NCBI GenBank assembly: GCA_003426165.1
Contig: QUAH01000011.1
Coordinates: 52,619-116,618 of the forward strand
Direction of reading: 5' to 3'
Source of the DNA: Candidatus Saccharicenans subterraneus
GTDB taxonomy: Bacteria > Acidobacteriota > Aminicenantia > Aminicenantales > Saccharicenantaceae
DNA: 64,000 bases
Shown: one piece after another, positions 1 to 9,020 of the stretch
Numbering within the stretch: position 1 is the stretch's first letter
How the letters are laid out: the number at the start of each line of letters is the position of its first letter
The notes under the pieces: model-generated
Seen by the model: the letters and a program-made list of their open reading frames with translations, nothing else
Databases searched by the model: none
What the model was told of the DNA's origin: nothing
Translations under genes and position numbers: made by a program

Positions 1-1
1 G

Positions 2-328
2 CTGGAAATGCTGGCCGAAAGCCAGAAGCCGCTGTCGGTCCTGGCTGCCGAGTTCAACAAGTATCACCTGCTGAAGGATAAAATGGACTGCCCGGCCGAG
101 CTGGCCTTTCGGGCCGTGGTGGAACTGAGGCGTCGCTACCAGTCCGAGAAGATTTCCACCCTGGACGGCCTTAAAATCAGCTGGCCCGACTCCTGGGTTC
201 ACCTCAGGCCGTCCAATACCGAGCCCATCATCAGGCTGCTGGCTGAATCCCGGTCGGCAGTTCGCAGCCGGCGCTTGATAGAACGATTCAAGAAAGAAAT
301 CAAGAGCATCATCAGGAAATTAGTCTGA
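2..328 (+). CDS. Phosphohexomutase (phosphoglucosamine/phosphomannomutase-like), C-terminal fragment
   Basis: The 5' part of this gene lies outside the window; the frame is open from base 2 to the TGA at 326-328. The visible ~108 residues match domain IV of the alpha-D-phosphohexomutase superfamily. The diagnostic phosphate-binding loop RPSNTEP is present (about residue 75 of the fragment), followed by the usual IIRLLAES strand-helix. These enzymes interconvert hexose 1- and 6-phosphates in the cytoplasm, using a phosphoserine that would lie in the missing part. The substrate (GlcN-6-P, Man-6-P or Glc-6-P) cannot be decided from this domain. The next gene, a GH38 enzyme, begins about 65 bases downstream on the same strand, so co-transcription is possible. 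Confidence 0.85.
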   Translation: MEMLAESQKPLSVLAAEFNKYHLLKDKMDCPAELAFRAVVELRRRYQSEKISTLDGLKISWPDSWVHLRPSNTEPIIRLLAESRSAVRSRRLIERFKKEIKSIIRKLV

Positions 329-392
329 GACGACCGTTCGGCTCTGACCGGAAATTTTATTAAATAGATAGAACCAAAAAAGACAGGATAGA

Positions 393-3300
393 GTGGTTGG
401 CATGAAAAGATATTCGAGCTTCCGTCAGGTCCTGGGAATTATTTCAATGGTTATGGTGGCCCTGGGCGGGCTTATGGCCCAGCCCCGGGGCGAAACCTGG
501 CTTAATGGCTACCAGAAAACCATAGACAGCCAGAAACTCTACTACCATTCCCCCTATCCCGGGCAACTGCCAGCCCTGCTGGTCAGGGCCAGCGACGGCA
601 CCATGAAAGCGGTCTGGGAAACACAGGTGGTTCCGGCCGATTTCAGCGCTTCCAGTGCTGTCTTTGTCTTCATGGGAGGCCTGGCCACGGCCAAGGGCAG
701 CCATCGTTTTTACCTTCAGGTCGATGAAGCTGGAAGCCTGGAATTTACCACCTCGGACAGCTCGGCCAGAAAAGAGTGGGCGGTTTCCAGCCCGGAAGGC
801 CTTAGTCTCTCTTTCAGGACGGCCCTGGTCGACCAGTTCGACGAGCTCTTCGGTTATTTCTTTTTGACCGTTCCGCAACGTTTCCTGAAACCAGGACAAC
901 CGCTGAAACTGGAACTTACGGCCGAGAGCGGTGGAAGCTCGGACTGGGTGATGGTCTTTGAACAGCCGCTTTCTTCCTGGGCCCGGTTGAAAGCCCTACC
1001 GGCCATCCTCAACACCAGGCCGCCACGACAGCCATTGCTGCTGGAGGTAAGCCATTTTGGCCCACCTGTTTCCGTCCAGGTCAGGCTGGGCCGGAATCTT
1101 TCCGTTTCAAAAGTTCTCCAGACGGGTTATAACCAGCTCTACCTGGAAACCGAGCCGGTCAGCAGCCCGACCCGGGTTGAAGCCGTCATTCTTAAGGGCA
1201 AAGAACAGCTCTTCAAGGCAAACGCCGAACAGAAGCCAGTCCGCACGATGGAATTATGGCTTCTACCCCACTCCCACCTGGACATAGGCTATTCCGATTA
1301 CCAGGAAGAGGTGGAAAGAAAACAGTGGCAGAACATAGAAACCGCCATCGAGCTGGCCGAAAAATCACAGGGCCTGCCGCCTGAAGCCAGGTTTAAGTGG
1401 AATGTTGAGCAGCTCTGGCCGGTTGAAACCTACCTGAGACAGGCGGATGAACAGAAAAAAGAACGTTTATTACGGGCCGTAAAGAACGGCTGGATAGGAC
1501 TCCAGGCCACGCTGGCCAACCAGCTGACCGGGCTCGGCCACCCGGAAGAATTGCTGGAACTCACGGCTTTTGCCCGGGAGCTGGAGGCCCGGGGTTTTCC
1601 GCCGGTTACCTCGGCCATGATCACGGATATTCCGAGTTACAGCTGGTCCTTTGTGCCAGCGCTGGCCCTGGCCGGAGTTCGTTATCTTTCCAGCGGACCC
1701 AACTACATGCCCATCCTGCCCGACGGTGGCGACCGGGTCGGCTGGGCCCTGAAGACCTGGGCTGACCGGCCGTTTTACTGGGTTTCACCTTCCGGCCAGG
1801 AAAAAATTCTTTTCTGGATGGCCGGCCGCGGCTATTCCTGGTTCCACGGCCTGAACCTGGGCAACTTCCGGGTGGACAAGAAAAGAGAAATCCTGGAATA
1901 CGTGGCTGAGCTTGAAGGCAAGAATTATCCTTATTCCCTGGTCCAGGTCCGCTACACCGTGGGAGGAGACAACGGGCCACCCGACCCGGACCTCAGCCGG
2001 GAAGTGGCCGCCTGGAATAAAGAATTCCTGACACCCCGCCTGGTCATCGCCACCAGCGAACAGCTCTTCCTGGAAATGGAAAAAAGACACGGCCTGGAAA
2101 TTCCCGCCGTCCGCGGAGATTTTTCTCCCTACTGGGAAGACGGGGCCGCCTCGACCGCCCGGGAAACCGCCCTGAACCGGAATCTCGCCGAACGCCTGCT
2201 GCAGCTCGAGACTCTCTTTTCGCTCCTGGCCCCGGAAGAATTCATAAAAAAATCGGCCGAATTTTACGAGGCCTGGCGCCAGCTCACCCTTTTTCACGAG
2301 CACACCTGGGGGGCCCACGACAGCGTTTCCAACCCGGACGGAGAGAATGCCGTCCGCCAGTGGGAATACAAGAAGTCCATCCTGGAAAAAGGACTGGGGC
2401 TGGCCGATTCGCTGGAAAAAGAGCTGCGGGCTTTGATGAACCCCGGCCCGGAACCGGTCTCGTCCGGAAGAAGAGCAGTCGATATAATCAACACCACTTC
2501 GCTGACCAGGTCGGAAATAGTTTTTATACCGGCCGAACTCTCGGCCGGCCTGGACCTGGTCCTGGATGAAAACAGCCGCTCCCTGCCCTCACAGAGGCTG
2601 GCCGATGGTTCCCTGGCCGTGGAAATCAGCCGGCTTCAGCCTTTTTCTGCGCGGCGTCTCCACCTCAGGGCTGGCGGTAGCTGGCGCGGCGGCCAGGCCC
2701 GGGCCGGAGAGAATTTCCTGGAGAATGAGCTATTTCGCCTTGAGGTCAATCCGGAAACCGGGGCTGTCCGCAGCCTGATTTTCAAACCGGCCGGAAACCT
2801 GGAGCTGGTGGATACCAAAAAATTCTCGGGGCTTAATGCCTATCTTTATGTTCCCGGAACCGACCCGGAGAAAGCCCGGCCGGCCAGGGTCCGTCAGGTC
2901 AAGGTGCTGGAGGCCGGCCCGCTGGTGGCCTCGCTGGAGCTGGAGCTCGAAGCGCCCGGCTGCCACAGCCTTAGGACGATTATCAGGATCAACGGTGTAA
3001 ATGGACGAATAGATTTCATCAATCGCCTGGATAAGATTAAGGTCAGGGAAAAGGAAAGCGTTCACCTCGCCTTTCCTTTCCGTATGCCTCCGGCCGGAAT
3101 CCGCCTGGACCTCGGCTGGGGAGCAATCAATCCCTTCTTTGAAGAAATACCGGGAGCCTGCCTGGACTTCTTCTCTGTTCAAAAAGCGGTAAGCCTCAGC
3201 CGGCCTGATTTCAACCTGACCTGGGTAACTCCTGATGCACCGCTGGTTGAAATCGGCGACCTGACCGATGAAAGAAACGTCGGAGGTTTCCCCAGGGCCT

Positions 3301-3773
3301 GGAAAAAGGAACTGCAACCATCCTCCACCATCATTTCCTATGCCCTCAATAATTACTGGCACACCAATTACAAGGCTGACCAGGAAGGCGAAATCGAACT
3401 TCGTTATTCTCTTTTTCTCAACTCCAGGCTGGACCCGGCCCTGCTCAAGACACAGAGCCTTGAAGTCTGCCAGCCACCGGTTATCATGCCGGTTGATGAG
3501 AACCGGGTGCCACTGCAGCCGGTACTTAATATCGAGCCGGAAAGGGTGTTGGTCACCAGGCTGAAAGCCGTGCCGGGAGCGGTTGCTTCTAAGCCGGCTC
3601 TGCTTTTGAGACTGTACAACGTCGGCGGACAGCCGGAAACAATCAACTTCAAGGGACTTATCTTTCTTGGAAAAAAAGTCTATTTCTCCAACCTTAAAGC
3701 CGAGCCTCTGGCCCAGGTGACCCAGCCTTTACGGATGCGGCCCTGGGAAGTGGTAACTTTGCGGGTAGAGTGA
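393..3773 (+). CDS. GH38 alpha-mannosidase, exported
   Basis: This is a 1126-residue protein with an N-terminal signal peptide (about residues 4-30, ending near LMAQ). A beta-rich N-terminal part is followed by the GH38 catalytic region. HSHLDIGY near residue 293 matches the metal-binding His-x-His-x-Asp motif. MITDIPSYSW near residue 410 carries the Asp expected as nucleophile, and HEHTWGAHD near residue 635 is a further conserved His cluster. The C-terminal half is the beta-sandwich typical of the family. GH38 enzymes remove alpha-linked mannose with retention. The GTG at 393 and the ATG at 402 (MKRYSS) are both possible starts, and the AGGA at 385-388 does not decide between them. The gene is followed after 48 bases by a GH2 enzyme, consistent with a two-gene glycan operon. 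Exact substrate is unknown. Confidence 0.85.
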   Translation: MVGMKRYSSFRQVLGIISMVMVALGGLMAQPRGETWLNGYQKTIDSQKLYYHSPYPGQLPALLVRASDGTMKAVWETQVVPADFSASSAVFVFMGGLATAKGSHRFYLQVDEAGSLEFTTSDSSARKEWAVSSPEGLSLSFRTALVDQFDELFGYFFLTVPQRFLKPGQPLKLELTAESGGSSDWVMVFEQPLSSWARLKALPAILNTRPPRQPLLLEVSHFGPPVSVQVRLGRNLSVSKVLQTGYNQLYLETEPVSSPTRVEAVILKGKEQLFKANAEQKPVRTMELWLLPHSHLDIGYSDYQEEVERKQWQNIETAIELAEKSQGLPPEARFKWNVEQLWPVETYLRQADEQKKERLLRAVKNGWIGLQATLANQLTGLGHPEELLELTAFARELEARGFPPVTSAMITDIPSYSWSFVPALALAGVRYLSSGPNYMPILPDGGDRVGWALKTWADRPFYWVSPSGQEKILFWMAGRGYSWFHGLNLGNFRVDKKREILEYVAELEGKNYPYSLVQVRYTVGGDNGPPDPDLSREVAAWNKEFLTPRLVIATSEQLFLEMEKRHGLEIPAVRGDFSPYWEDGAASTARETALNRNLAERLLQLETLFSLLAPEEFIKKSAEFYEAWRQLTLFHEHTWGAHDSVSNPDGENAVRQWEYKKSILEKGLGLADSLEKELRALMNPGPEPVSSGRRAVDIINTTSLTRSEIVFIPAELSAGLDLVLDENSRSLPSQRLADGSLAVEISRLQPFSARRLHLRAGGSWRGGQARAGENFLENELFRLEVNPETGAVRSLIFKPAGNLELVDTKKFSGLNAYLYVPGTDPEKARPARVRQVKVLEAGPLVASLELELEAPGCHSLRTIIRINGVNGRIDFINRLDKIKVREKESVHLAFPFRMPPAGIRLDLGWGAINPFFEEIPGACLDFFSVQKAVSLSRPDFNLTWVTPDAPLVEIGDLTDERNVGGFPRAWKKELQPSSTIISYALNNYWHTNYKADQEGEIELRYSLFLNSRLDPALLKTQSLEVCQPPVIMPVDENRVPLQPVLNIEPERVLVTRLKAVPGAVASKPALLLRLYNVGGQPETINFKGLIFLGKKVYFSNLKAEPLAQVTQPLRMRPWEVVTLRVE

Positions 3774-3821
3774 AAGTTTTAGATAAAAGGTCTGGTAAAA
3801 TATAAACTTCAGGAGGTTTCG

Positions 3822-6659
3822 ATGAAAAAAAGCCTTCGGATAATGTTCGGGATAATATCGGTTGTTCTTTTATTCTTTCTCACCTGGACTGCAGCCTTTA
3901 CCCAGCCGGGCGGACAGATGAGTCCCATACGCCGCAGCAGCCTGATGATGCTCCCGGAAACCCAGCTGATGCTGACCGACTGGTTTATCCAGTCTTCGGC
4001 CCGCCTCCAGGCTGACGGAGCCGCTCTGTCCCGCCCCGGCATAATGACCGACCGCTGGTACCCGACCCAGGTCCCCTCCACGGTGCTCGGCACCCTGGTT
4101 GAAAACAACATCTACGGGGACGTGTTCTTCGGGAAAAACCTGGAGAAAATCAAGGCCGAAGATTTTCAGACCTCCTGGTGGTACCGGACCGAGTTCCTGC
4201 TGCCCGCCTACCCGGGACGAACCCGGACCTTTTTGGAGCTGGACGGAGTTAACTACCGGGCCAACATCTGGCTGAACGGTCAGAAGGTAGCCGACGCTTC
4301 GGAAATTTACGGCCCCTTCCGGCGTTTCCGCCTGGATATCACCGGTCTGGCCAGAAGCGGCCAGAGAAACGTCCTGGCCATTGAAGTAATTCCGCCGGCC
4401 AAGGGCGAGCCCACCATCGGGTTTGTCGACTGGAACCCGGCCCCGGCTGACAACAGTATGGGTCTATGGCGTCCGGTTAGAATCAGGCAAACCGGAGAAG
4501 TAACCATCGAAAATCCCTTCGTTCAGACCAGCCTGGACACCACCACCCTGAAGGAAGCCAGGCTGACCATCCAGGCCGAGGTTCGCAATCACTCCGAGGT
4601 CCCGATAACCGGCAGCCTCGAAGTCGAGCTGGAGAACATCAGGCTATCCAGGGAAGTCAAACTGGGATCGAAAGAAGTCCAGAAGGTTGTTTTCAGCCCG
4701 GAAACCAACAAAGAGCTGGTTCTGACCAATCCCCGGGTCTGGTGGACTCACGACCTGGGCCGTCCAGAACTCAATCTCCTGTCCATGGCCTTCAGGCTGA
4801 AGGTCCCGTCCGCCGAAGAAAAAGCTGCCATAAAACCGCCGGCCGCCGCTGAACCCGCCCAACCTCCGGTTCAAGAGAAAGAACAGGAAAAACCCCAGGA
4901 CCGGGAAAAGGATAAGGATCGGATGAGAATCCCACCCCAGTTCAGGGCCCTGCAGCCGGTGTCCGACTGGCTGGTGCTGCGCTTCGGCATCAGGGAGATA
5001 AAGGATTACATCAACGAGCAGGGTCATCGCGGTTACCTGCTCAACGGCAAAAAGATCTTAATCCGGGGTGGCGGCTGGACCGACGACCTCTTCCTCAATA
5101 ACAGGTCCAAGAAGCTCCGGGCCGAGCTGATGTATGCCCGCCACCTCAACCTCAATGCCCTGAGGCTGGAAGGTTTCTGGGGAACCAGCCGGGAACTTTA
5201 CCACCTGTGCGACGAGCTCGGATTGTTGCTGATGGTCGGCTGGAGCTGCCACTGGGAATGGGAAAATTACCTGGGCAAACCGGCTGACCCCAGGTACGGC
5301 GGCATTACCAGCCCGGAAGACATGGCCCTGGTGGCCGCTTCCTTCCGCGACCAGGTGCGCTGGCTGCGCAACCATCCCAGCATCTTTGTCTGGGCCCTGG
5401 CCAGCGACCTGGTGCCCAAGCCCGAGCTGGAAAAAGAGTACCTTAAGATCCTGGCTGAAGACGACCCGACCCGACCCTTCCTTAATTCCACCGGAACCAA
5501 GGTCAGCGAGGTCAGCGGAAAATCGGGGGTCAAGATGAACGGCCCCTACGACTGGGTGCCCCCCAACTACTGGTTCATAGACAAGAAGAACGGCGGGGCC
5601 TTCGGCTTCAACACCGAAACCGGGCCCGGTCCGCAGGTGCCGGTCCTGGAAAGCCTGAAGAAGATGATTCCGGAAGAGGCCCTCTGGCCGCAGAACGAAT
5701 ACTGGAATTTCCATTGCTCCCGCGGCATGTTCAAGTCGCTCGACAGGTACAACGAGGCCATGCGCGAACGCCTGGGCTGGCCAGAAAACGTGGCCGAATA
5801 CTGCGACAAGGCCCAGTTCCTCAACTACGAGGCCATGCGGGGGATGTTTGAGGCCTTCGTGGCCCGACGTCCCCTGGCCACCGGCGTTATCCAGTGGATG
5901 TACAACTCGGCCTGGCCCAAGCTCTGGTGGCAGCTATACGATTATTATTTAATGCCCACCGGGGCTTTTTACGGGGCCAGGAAAGCCAACACCCCGGTCC
6001 ACCTCATCTACGACCACGAAACCCGGGAAATCATTGCCTCCAACCTATCGGCGGTCAGGGCCGAAAAACTGAACGCCCTGGTCCGGGTCTTCGATTTGGG
6101 ACTCAAGGAAAGGTTCAGGCAGGAATTCCCGCTGACGCTGGAAGCAGACGGCAAGACGGTGCTGACCCGACTGCCGGATATTCCCAACCTGACCGGAATT
6201 TACTTCCTGGACCTGAGAATCATCGGGCCGAAGCAGACGCTCGAAGACCACAACTTCTACGTCCTGAGCCTGGAGCCCGATGTGCTGGACTTCGAGAAGA
6301 CGCTCTGGTATGTCACCCCGGTCAAAAAGTATGCCGACCTTAAGGCCCTGAATAACCTGCCCGAATCGCAGGTCAGGTACAGGTGGAAGCTGGAAGGTAA
6401 GGACCTCATCAAGAACCTGACCATCGAACTGCACAACCCGGGACCGAACCTGGCCTTCAACCTGGAAATCCAGGTCATAAAAAAACTCAGGCAGAAATCC
6501 GTCGTTCCCATCTTTCTCGAAGACAACTACCTTTCATTGCTGCCCGGGGAAAGACGAACGGTGAAGGGATACTTCTTTGGCGAAGACCTGGAAGGCGACG
6601 AGCTGGAAGTGCGAATCAAGGGTTGGAAAGTCAAAGCCACAGAAGTTAAGAAGTTTTGA
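3822..6659 (+). CDS. GH2 family glycosidase, exo-beta-glucosaminidase/beta-mannosidase type, exported
   Basis: This 945-residue protein has a signal peptide (about residues 1-28). The order is GH2 sugar-binding domain (VPSTVLGTLVENN near 85; SWWYRTEF near 118), immunoglobulin-like domain, TIM barrel, and C-terminal beta domains. In the barrel, NHPSIFVWALASD places an Asp near residue 529 and NTETGPG places a Glu near residue 599. The spacing and the Asp in the acid/base position resemble the exo-beta-D-glucosaminidase (CsxA-like) subfamily rather than classical beta-galactosidases. A Pro/Lys/Glu-rich charged insert lies at about residues 330-367 between the Ig-like domain and the barrel. AGGAGG stands seven bases before the ATG. 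With the upstream GH38 it could trim mannose/glucosamine-containing glycans. The choice between beta-mannosidase and glucosaminidase is inference. Confidence 0.82.
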   Translation: MKKSLRIMFGIISVVLLFFLTWTAAFTQPGGQMSPIRRSSLMMLPETQLMLTDWFIQSSARLQADGAALSRPGIMTDRWYPTQVPSTVLGTLVENNIYGDVFFGKNLEKIKAEDFQTSWWYRTEFLLPAYPGRTRTFLELDGVNYRANIWLNGQKVADASEIYGPFRRFRLDITGLARSGQRNVLAIEVIPPAKGEPTIGFVDWNPAPADNSMGLWRPVRIRQTGEVTIENPFVQTSLDTTTLKEARLTIQAEVRNHSEVPITGSLEVELENIRLSREVKLGSKEVQKVVFSPETNKELVLTNPRVWWTHDLGRPELNLLSMAFRLKVPSAEEKAAIKPPAAAEPAQPPVQEKEQEKPQDREKDKDRMRIPPQFRALQPVSDWLVLRFGIREIKDYINEQGHRGYLLNGKKILIRGGGWTDDLFLNNRSKKLRAELMYARHLNLNALRLEGFWGTSRELYHLCDELGLLLMVGWSCHWEWENYLGKPADPRYGGITSPEDMALVAASFRDQVRWLRNHPSIFVWALASDLVPKPELEKEYLKILAEDDPTRPFLNSTGTKVSEVSGKSGVKMNGPYDWVPPNYWFIDKKNGGAFGFNTETGPGPQVPVLESLKKMIPEEALWPQNEYWNFHCSRGMFKSLDRYNEAMRERLGWPENVAEYCDKAQFLNYEAMRGMFEAFVARRPLATGVIQWMYNSAWPKLWWQLYDYYLMPTGAFYGARKANTPVHLIYDHETREIIASNLSAVRAEKLNALVRVFDLGLKERFRQEFPLTLEADGKTVLTRLPDIPNLTGIYFLDLRIIGPKQTLEDHNFYVLSLEPDVLDFEKTLWYVTPVKKYADLKALNNLPESQVRYRWKLEGKDLIKNLTIELHNPGPNLAFNLEIQVIKKLRQKSVVPIFLEDNYLSLLPGERRTVKGYFFGEDLEGDELEVRIKGWKVKATEVKKF

Positions 6660-6834
6660 GTGAAAGATAAATAAGAACTGAATAGAGCCGGGCCAGACAA
6701 AATAGGGCTCGGGGTCTGAACAATCCTGGGCCTGGATGTTGTCAGAAATAACTACCGTTATTTTGCTGGCGATAAGAGATCGGAGCCGGGGGAAAAATAA
6801 TACCAGAAAATCCAGGCCGGGGATAAGGCTCTAT

Positions 6835-6869
6835 CCGGGAAGAATTCCCGGTTTGATTCCCTTGTTTTT
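6835..6869 (+). terminator. Putative terminator of the GH38-GH2 operon
   Basis: A perfect 7-bp stem with a 3-base loop (CCGGGAA-GAA-TTCCCGG, 6835-6851) is followed on the plus strand by a T-rich stretch (TTTGATTCCCTTGTTTTTA). It lies in the convergent space between the GH2 gene and the minus-strand GWxTD gene. The T-tract is interrupted, so strength is uncertain. Confidence 0.5.
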
Positions 6870-8928
6870 ATTTCTTTTTTAAAAAATTGACCAGTTCTCT
6901 AAGTTTCTCTTGGTCGGGGTTCAGGCCGAGTGATTTCTCCCAGAGAGCCAGGGCCTTTTCCCGGTCGCCCATCTGGTAATAGCAGCTGCCCAGGAAATTC
7001 AGGATTTCCAGGTTAACCCCGAAGCGATTGAGGTACTGTTCGTAGTAGACGGCGGCCCTGGCCGGCTGGTTCAGGGAATGGAAGGCCCGGCCCAGCAGCG
7101 AGACCACCTCGGCCGGAGCTTCAGGCTGGTCATAGGGCCCGAGCAATTCTATTACCCGCCGAAATTCTCCCTTCCTGAAGAATGCCTCGGATAGGGCCAG
7201 GGCCGCGACCGGTCCCGGCTTCAGGGAGTAGGCCCGGTTCAGGCGTTCCGAGGCTTCTTGAATGTTGCCGCTGTTTAAGAGCTGGATTCCGGTGGCCAGG
7301 AGCTCATCGGCCTCAGTCAGGGCCGCTCTCGACACCAGGATTGGTGCCGGTAGATTGGCCAGGGGAGAAATCTCCAGCTCAGCCCGGCGGCTGTCCATTA
7401 GCTGACCGCCCAGCAGCAGGTCAGCTGTCAGGCTGTAATAGCCGGGTTTCAGTCCGGCCAGCGGAATGGATTCAATAATCAAACCCTCTGGTGAAGCTTC
7501 CCGAACAGGCCTATTCCTGCTCTGAACCGCCTGGCCTTCGGCCATTAAGGAAATTTTCAGGCTGGACTTGTTCTTCTGTTCCTCGCTCAAGCCGGAGAGC
7601 TGAACACAGGCCACCAGGGAATCGGAAGCGGTAAATGATTTGAGGCTCCGGCTTAGAAGCTGCTTGTCGCCTACCTGGTACGGGGCCAGGCCGGAGCTAT
7701 CTTTGGCTTCCAGCTGGCCGTAGGCCAGCAGAACCTGGCCGATTTCCGGCTGGCCGGTATTATCCGGTAGCACCAGCTTCCTGGAAAAGCTGGAAAATTC
7801 CCGCGAGACCGGGTTTTTAATAAGCAGGTCCAGGGTATAATTTCCGGGAACGAGGGGAAAGACATCCTGGAAGGCCACCGCCCGCTTCCCTATCTCGGCC
7901 AGTTCTTCCCGGGTTAGGTTCAGGGGAATGCTTCTGTCAAACTGGTAGATGGTCCGGCCCTTATCGTCAGACACCCGGCCGTTGAGGTCAAAACGCACCA
8001 GGTAATTCTGGCCATCCTGGCTGACCGACAGCTTGGCCGGCTCCACCGAGTAATGAACAAGGTAGTGGCCCTGTCCACTGCGCACCGTCCAGACTTCAAA
8101 ATCGGACCGGATGTAGTTGGTGCTGTACTCGACTTCGATCATGTCCTTGTGGCGGAACCAGGCCTCGGCGTAGGCATCCTCCACCTTGCGCTGCGGCAGG
8201 GACATTATCGTGGCCAGCAGCCGGTTGGAGGCCAGGTTGATGACCCCGGGCTCCAGGTGCTCGCCCGGAATAAGGCTCAACGATTGCTCGGCCAGGTTGG
8301 GTGAAAGCTGGTGGAGCCTCTGGTAGGCATCTCGGGCATCGCGGGCATTGTACATGTAATCGGCCACCAGGGCCTGGGGACCATGGTCGGAGGGCGAGTA
8401 CAGGATGTATTCGCCCGTTCCCTCTTTCTTGAAGAAGATGACATTAAAACCGGTGGGCAACCCGTAACGGGGGTCGCCGTAGTAGAACCAGACCTGGGTG
8501 GGATAGACGCCCATGATGTTTTCATAAGTCTCGATGTTGTTGGGCTGACCGAGGATGATGTAAATGCGGCCCTGGTCGGTCTTCCAGCCGGGCTTGCCGG
8601 TCCCCCGGCCCAGGAACTGGTTGGCGTAGTTAAACCGGCGGTAATGCTCTTCCCTGAACTCGTTCTGCGGGGTACTGGGGTTGGGGTCGCGCTGCTTCCA
8701 GAAGGCTTCGATGAAGATATCCCTTTCCCGGTCGGTCTGGAGCTTTAAGAAAACCTCTCTCTCCTTGGGGGTGATAATATATACCACCTCTTCTTCCAGC
8801 CACCGGCGGTACCTTTCCGGCAGGCTGCTCGCCGTTAAGGTAAGGGAGAACAGAAAAACCAGAAAAATGGCCGCCAGAAGTCTTATTGCACTTTTATGAG
8901 GAACGGAGATTCCCAGATTCTTGCTCAT
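6868..8928 (-). CDS. GWxTD domain protein with C-terminal TPRs, exported
   Basis: This 686-residue protein has a signal peptide or anchor (about residues 15-35). The N-terminal domain holds the signature GWKTDQGRIYIILG (about residues 113-126), which defines the GWxTD family common in Acidobacteria-like and Aminicenantes genomes. A long beta-rich middle follows. The last ~140 residues form tetratricopeptide repeats (e.g. NIQEASERLNRAYSLKPG and EKALALWEKSLGLNP). The biochemical role of GWxTD proteins is not established; the architecture suggests a periplasmic scaffold. There is no Shine-Dalgarno before the ATG. Instead a TATAAT box ends six bases upstream of it, suggesting a leaderless mRNA. 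It follows TonB receptor 1 on the same strand, but a strong terminator separates them, so it is its own transcription unit. Confidence 0.85.
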   Translation of the reverse strand: MSKNLGISVPHKSAIRLLAAIFLVFLFSLTLTASSLPERYRRWLEEEVVYIITPKEREVFLKLQTDRERDIFIEAFWKQRDPNPSTPQNEFREEHYRRFNYANQFLGRGTGKPGWKTDQGRIYIILGQPNNIETYENIMGVYPTQVWFYYGDPRYGLPTGFNVIFFKKEGTGEYILYSPSDHGPQALVADYMYNARDARDAYQRLHQLSPNLAEQSLSLIPGEHLEPGVINLASNRLLATIMSLPQRKVEDAYAEAWFRHKDMIEVEYSTNYIRSDFEVWTVRSGQGHYLVHYSVEPAKLSVSQDGQNYLVRFDLNGRVSDDKGRTIYQFDRSIPLNLTREELAEIGKRAVAFQDVFPLVPGNYTLDLLIKNPVSREFSSFSRKLVLPDNTGQPEIGQVLLAYGQLEAKDSSGLAPYQVGDKQLLSRSLKSFTASDSLVACVQLSGLSEEQKNKSSLKISLMAEGQAVQSRNRPVREASPEGLIIESIPLAGLKPGYYSLTADLLLGGQLMDSRRAELEISPLANLPAPILVSRAALTEADELLATGIQLLNSGNIQEASERLNRAYSLKPGPVAALALSEAFFRKGEFRRVIELLGPYDQPEAPAEVVSLLGRAFHSLNQPARAAVYYEQYLNRFGVNLEILNFLGSCYYQMGDREKALALWEKSLGLNPDQEKLRELVNFLKKK

Positions 8929-8934
8929 AAGTTA

Positions 8935-8964
8935 ATTATAGCTTTTTTGCCTGCTTCCGGGCAA
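8935..8964 (-). promoter_or_regulatory. Promoter of the GWxTD gene, predicted leaderless
   Basis: On the minus strand, TTGCCC (8959-8964) is followed after 18 bases by a perfect TATAAT (8935-8940). Only six bases separate the -10 box from the ATG at 8928, so the expected start of transcription coincides with the start codon. No purine-rich ribosome binding site is present. The -35 box begins directly at the T-tract of the upstream terminator. Confidence 0.55.
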
Positions 8965-8996
8965 AAAAAGGGCGCCCGGGAAAATCCCGGGCGCCC
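8963..8996 (-). terminator. Rho-independent terminator of TonB receptor 1
   Basis: A perfect 12-bp GC-rich stem with a 3-base loop (GGGCGCCCGGGA, loop, then its complement; 8970-8996) is followed on the minus strand by seven T residues (8963-8969). It lies 25 bases past the TonB receptor stop codon. This is a textbook intrinsic terminator. Confidence 0.9.
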
Positions 8997-9020
8997 CTCT
9001 GAGCTTCGATTTCAGCTGAA

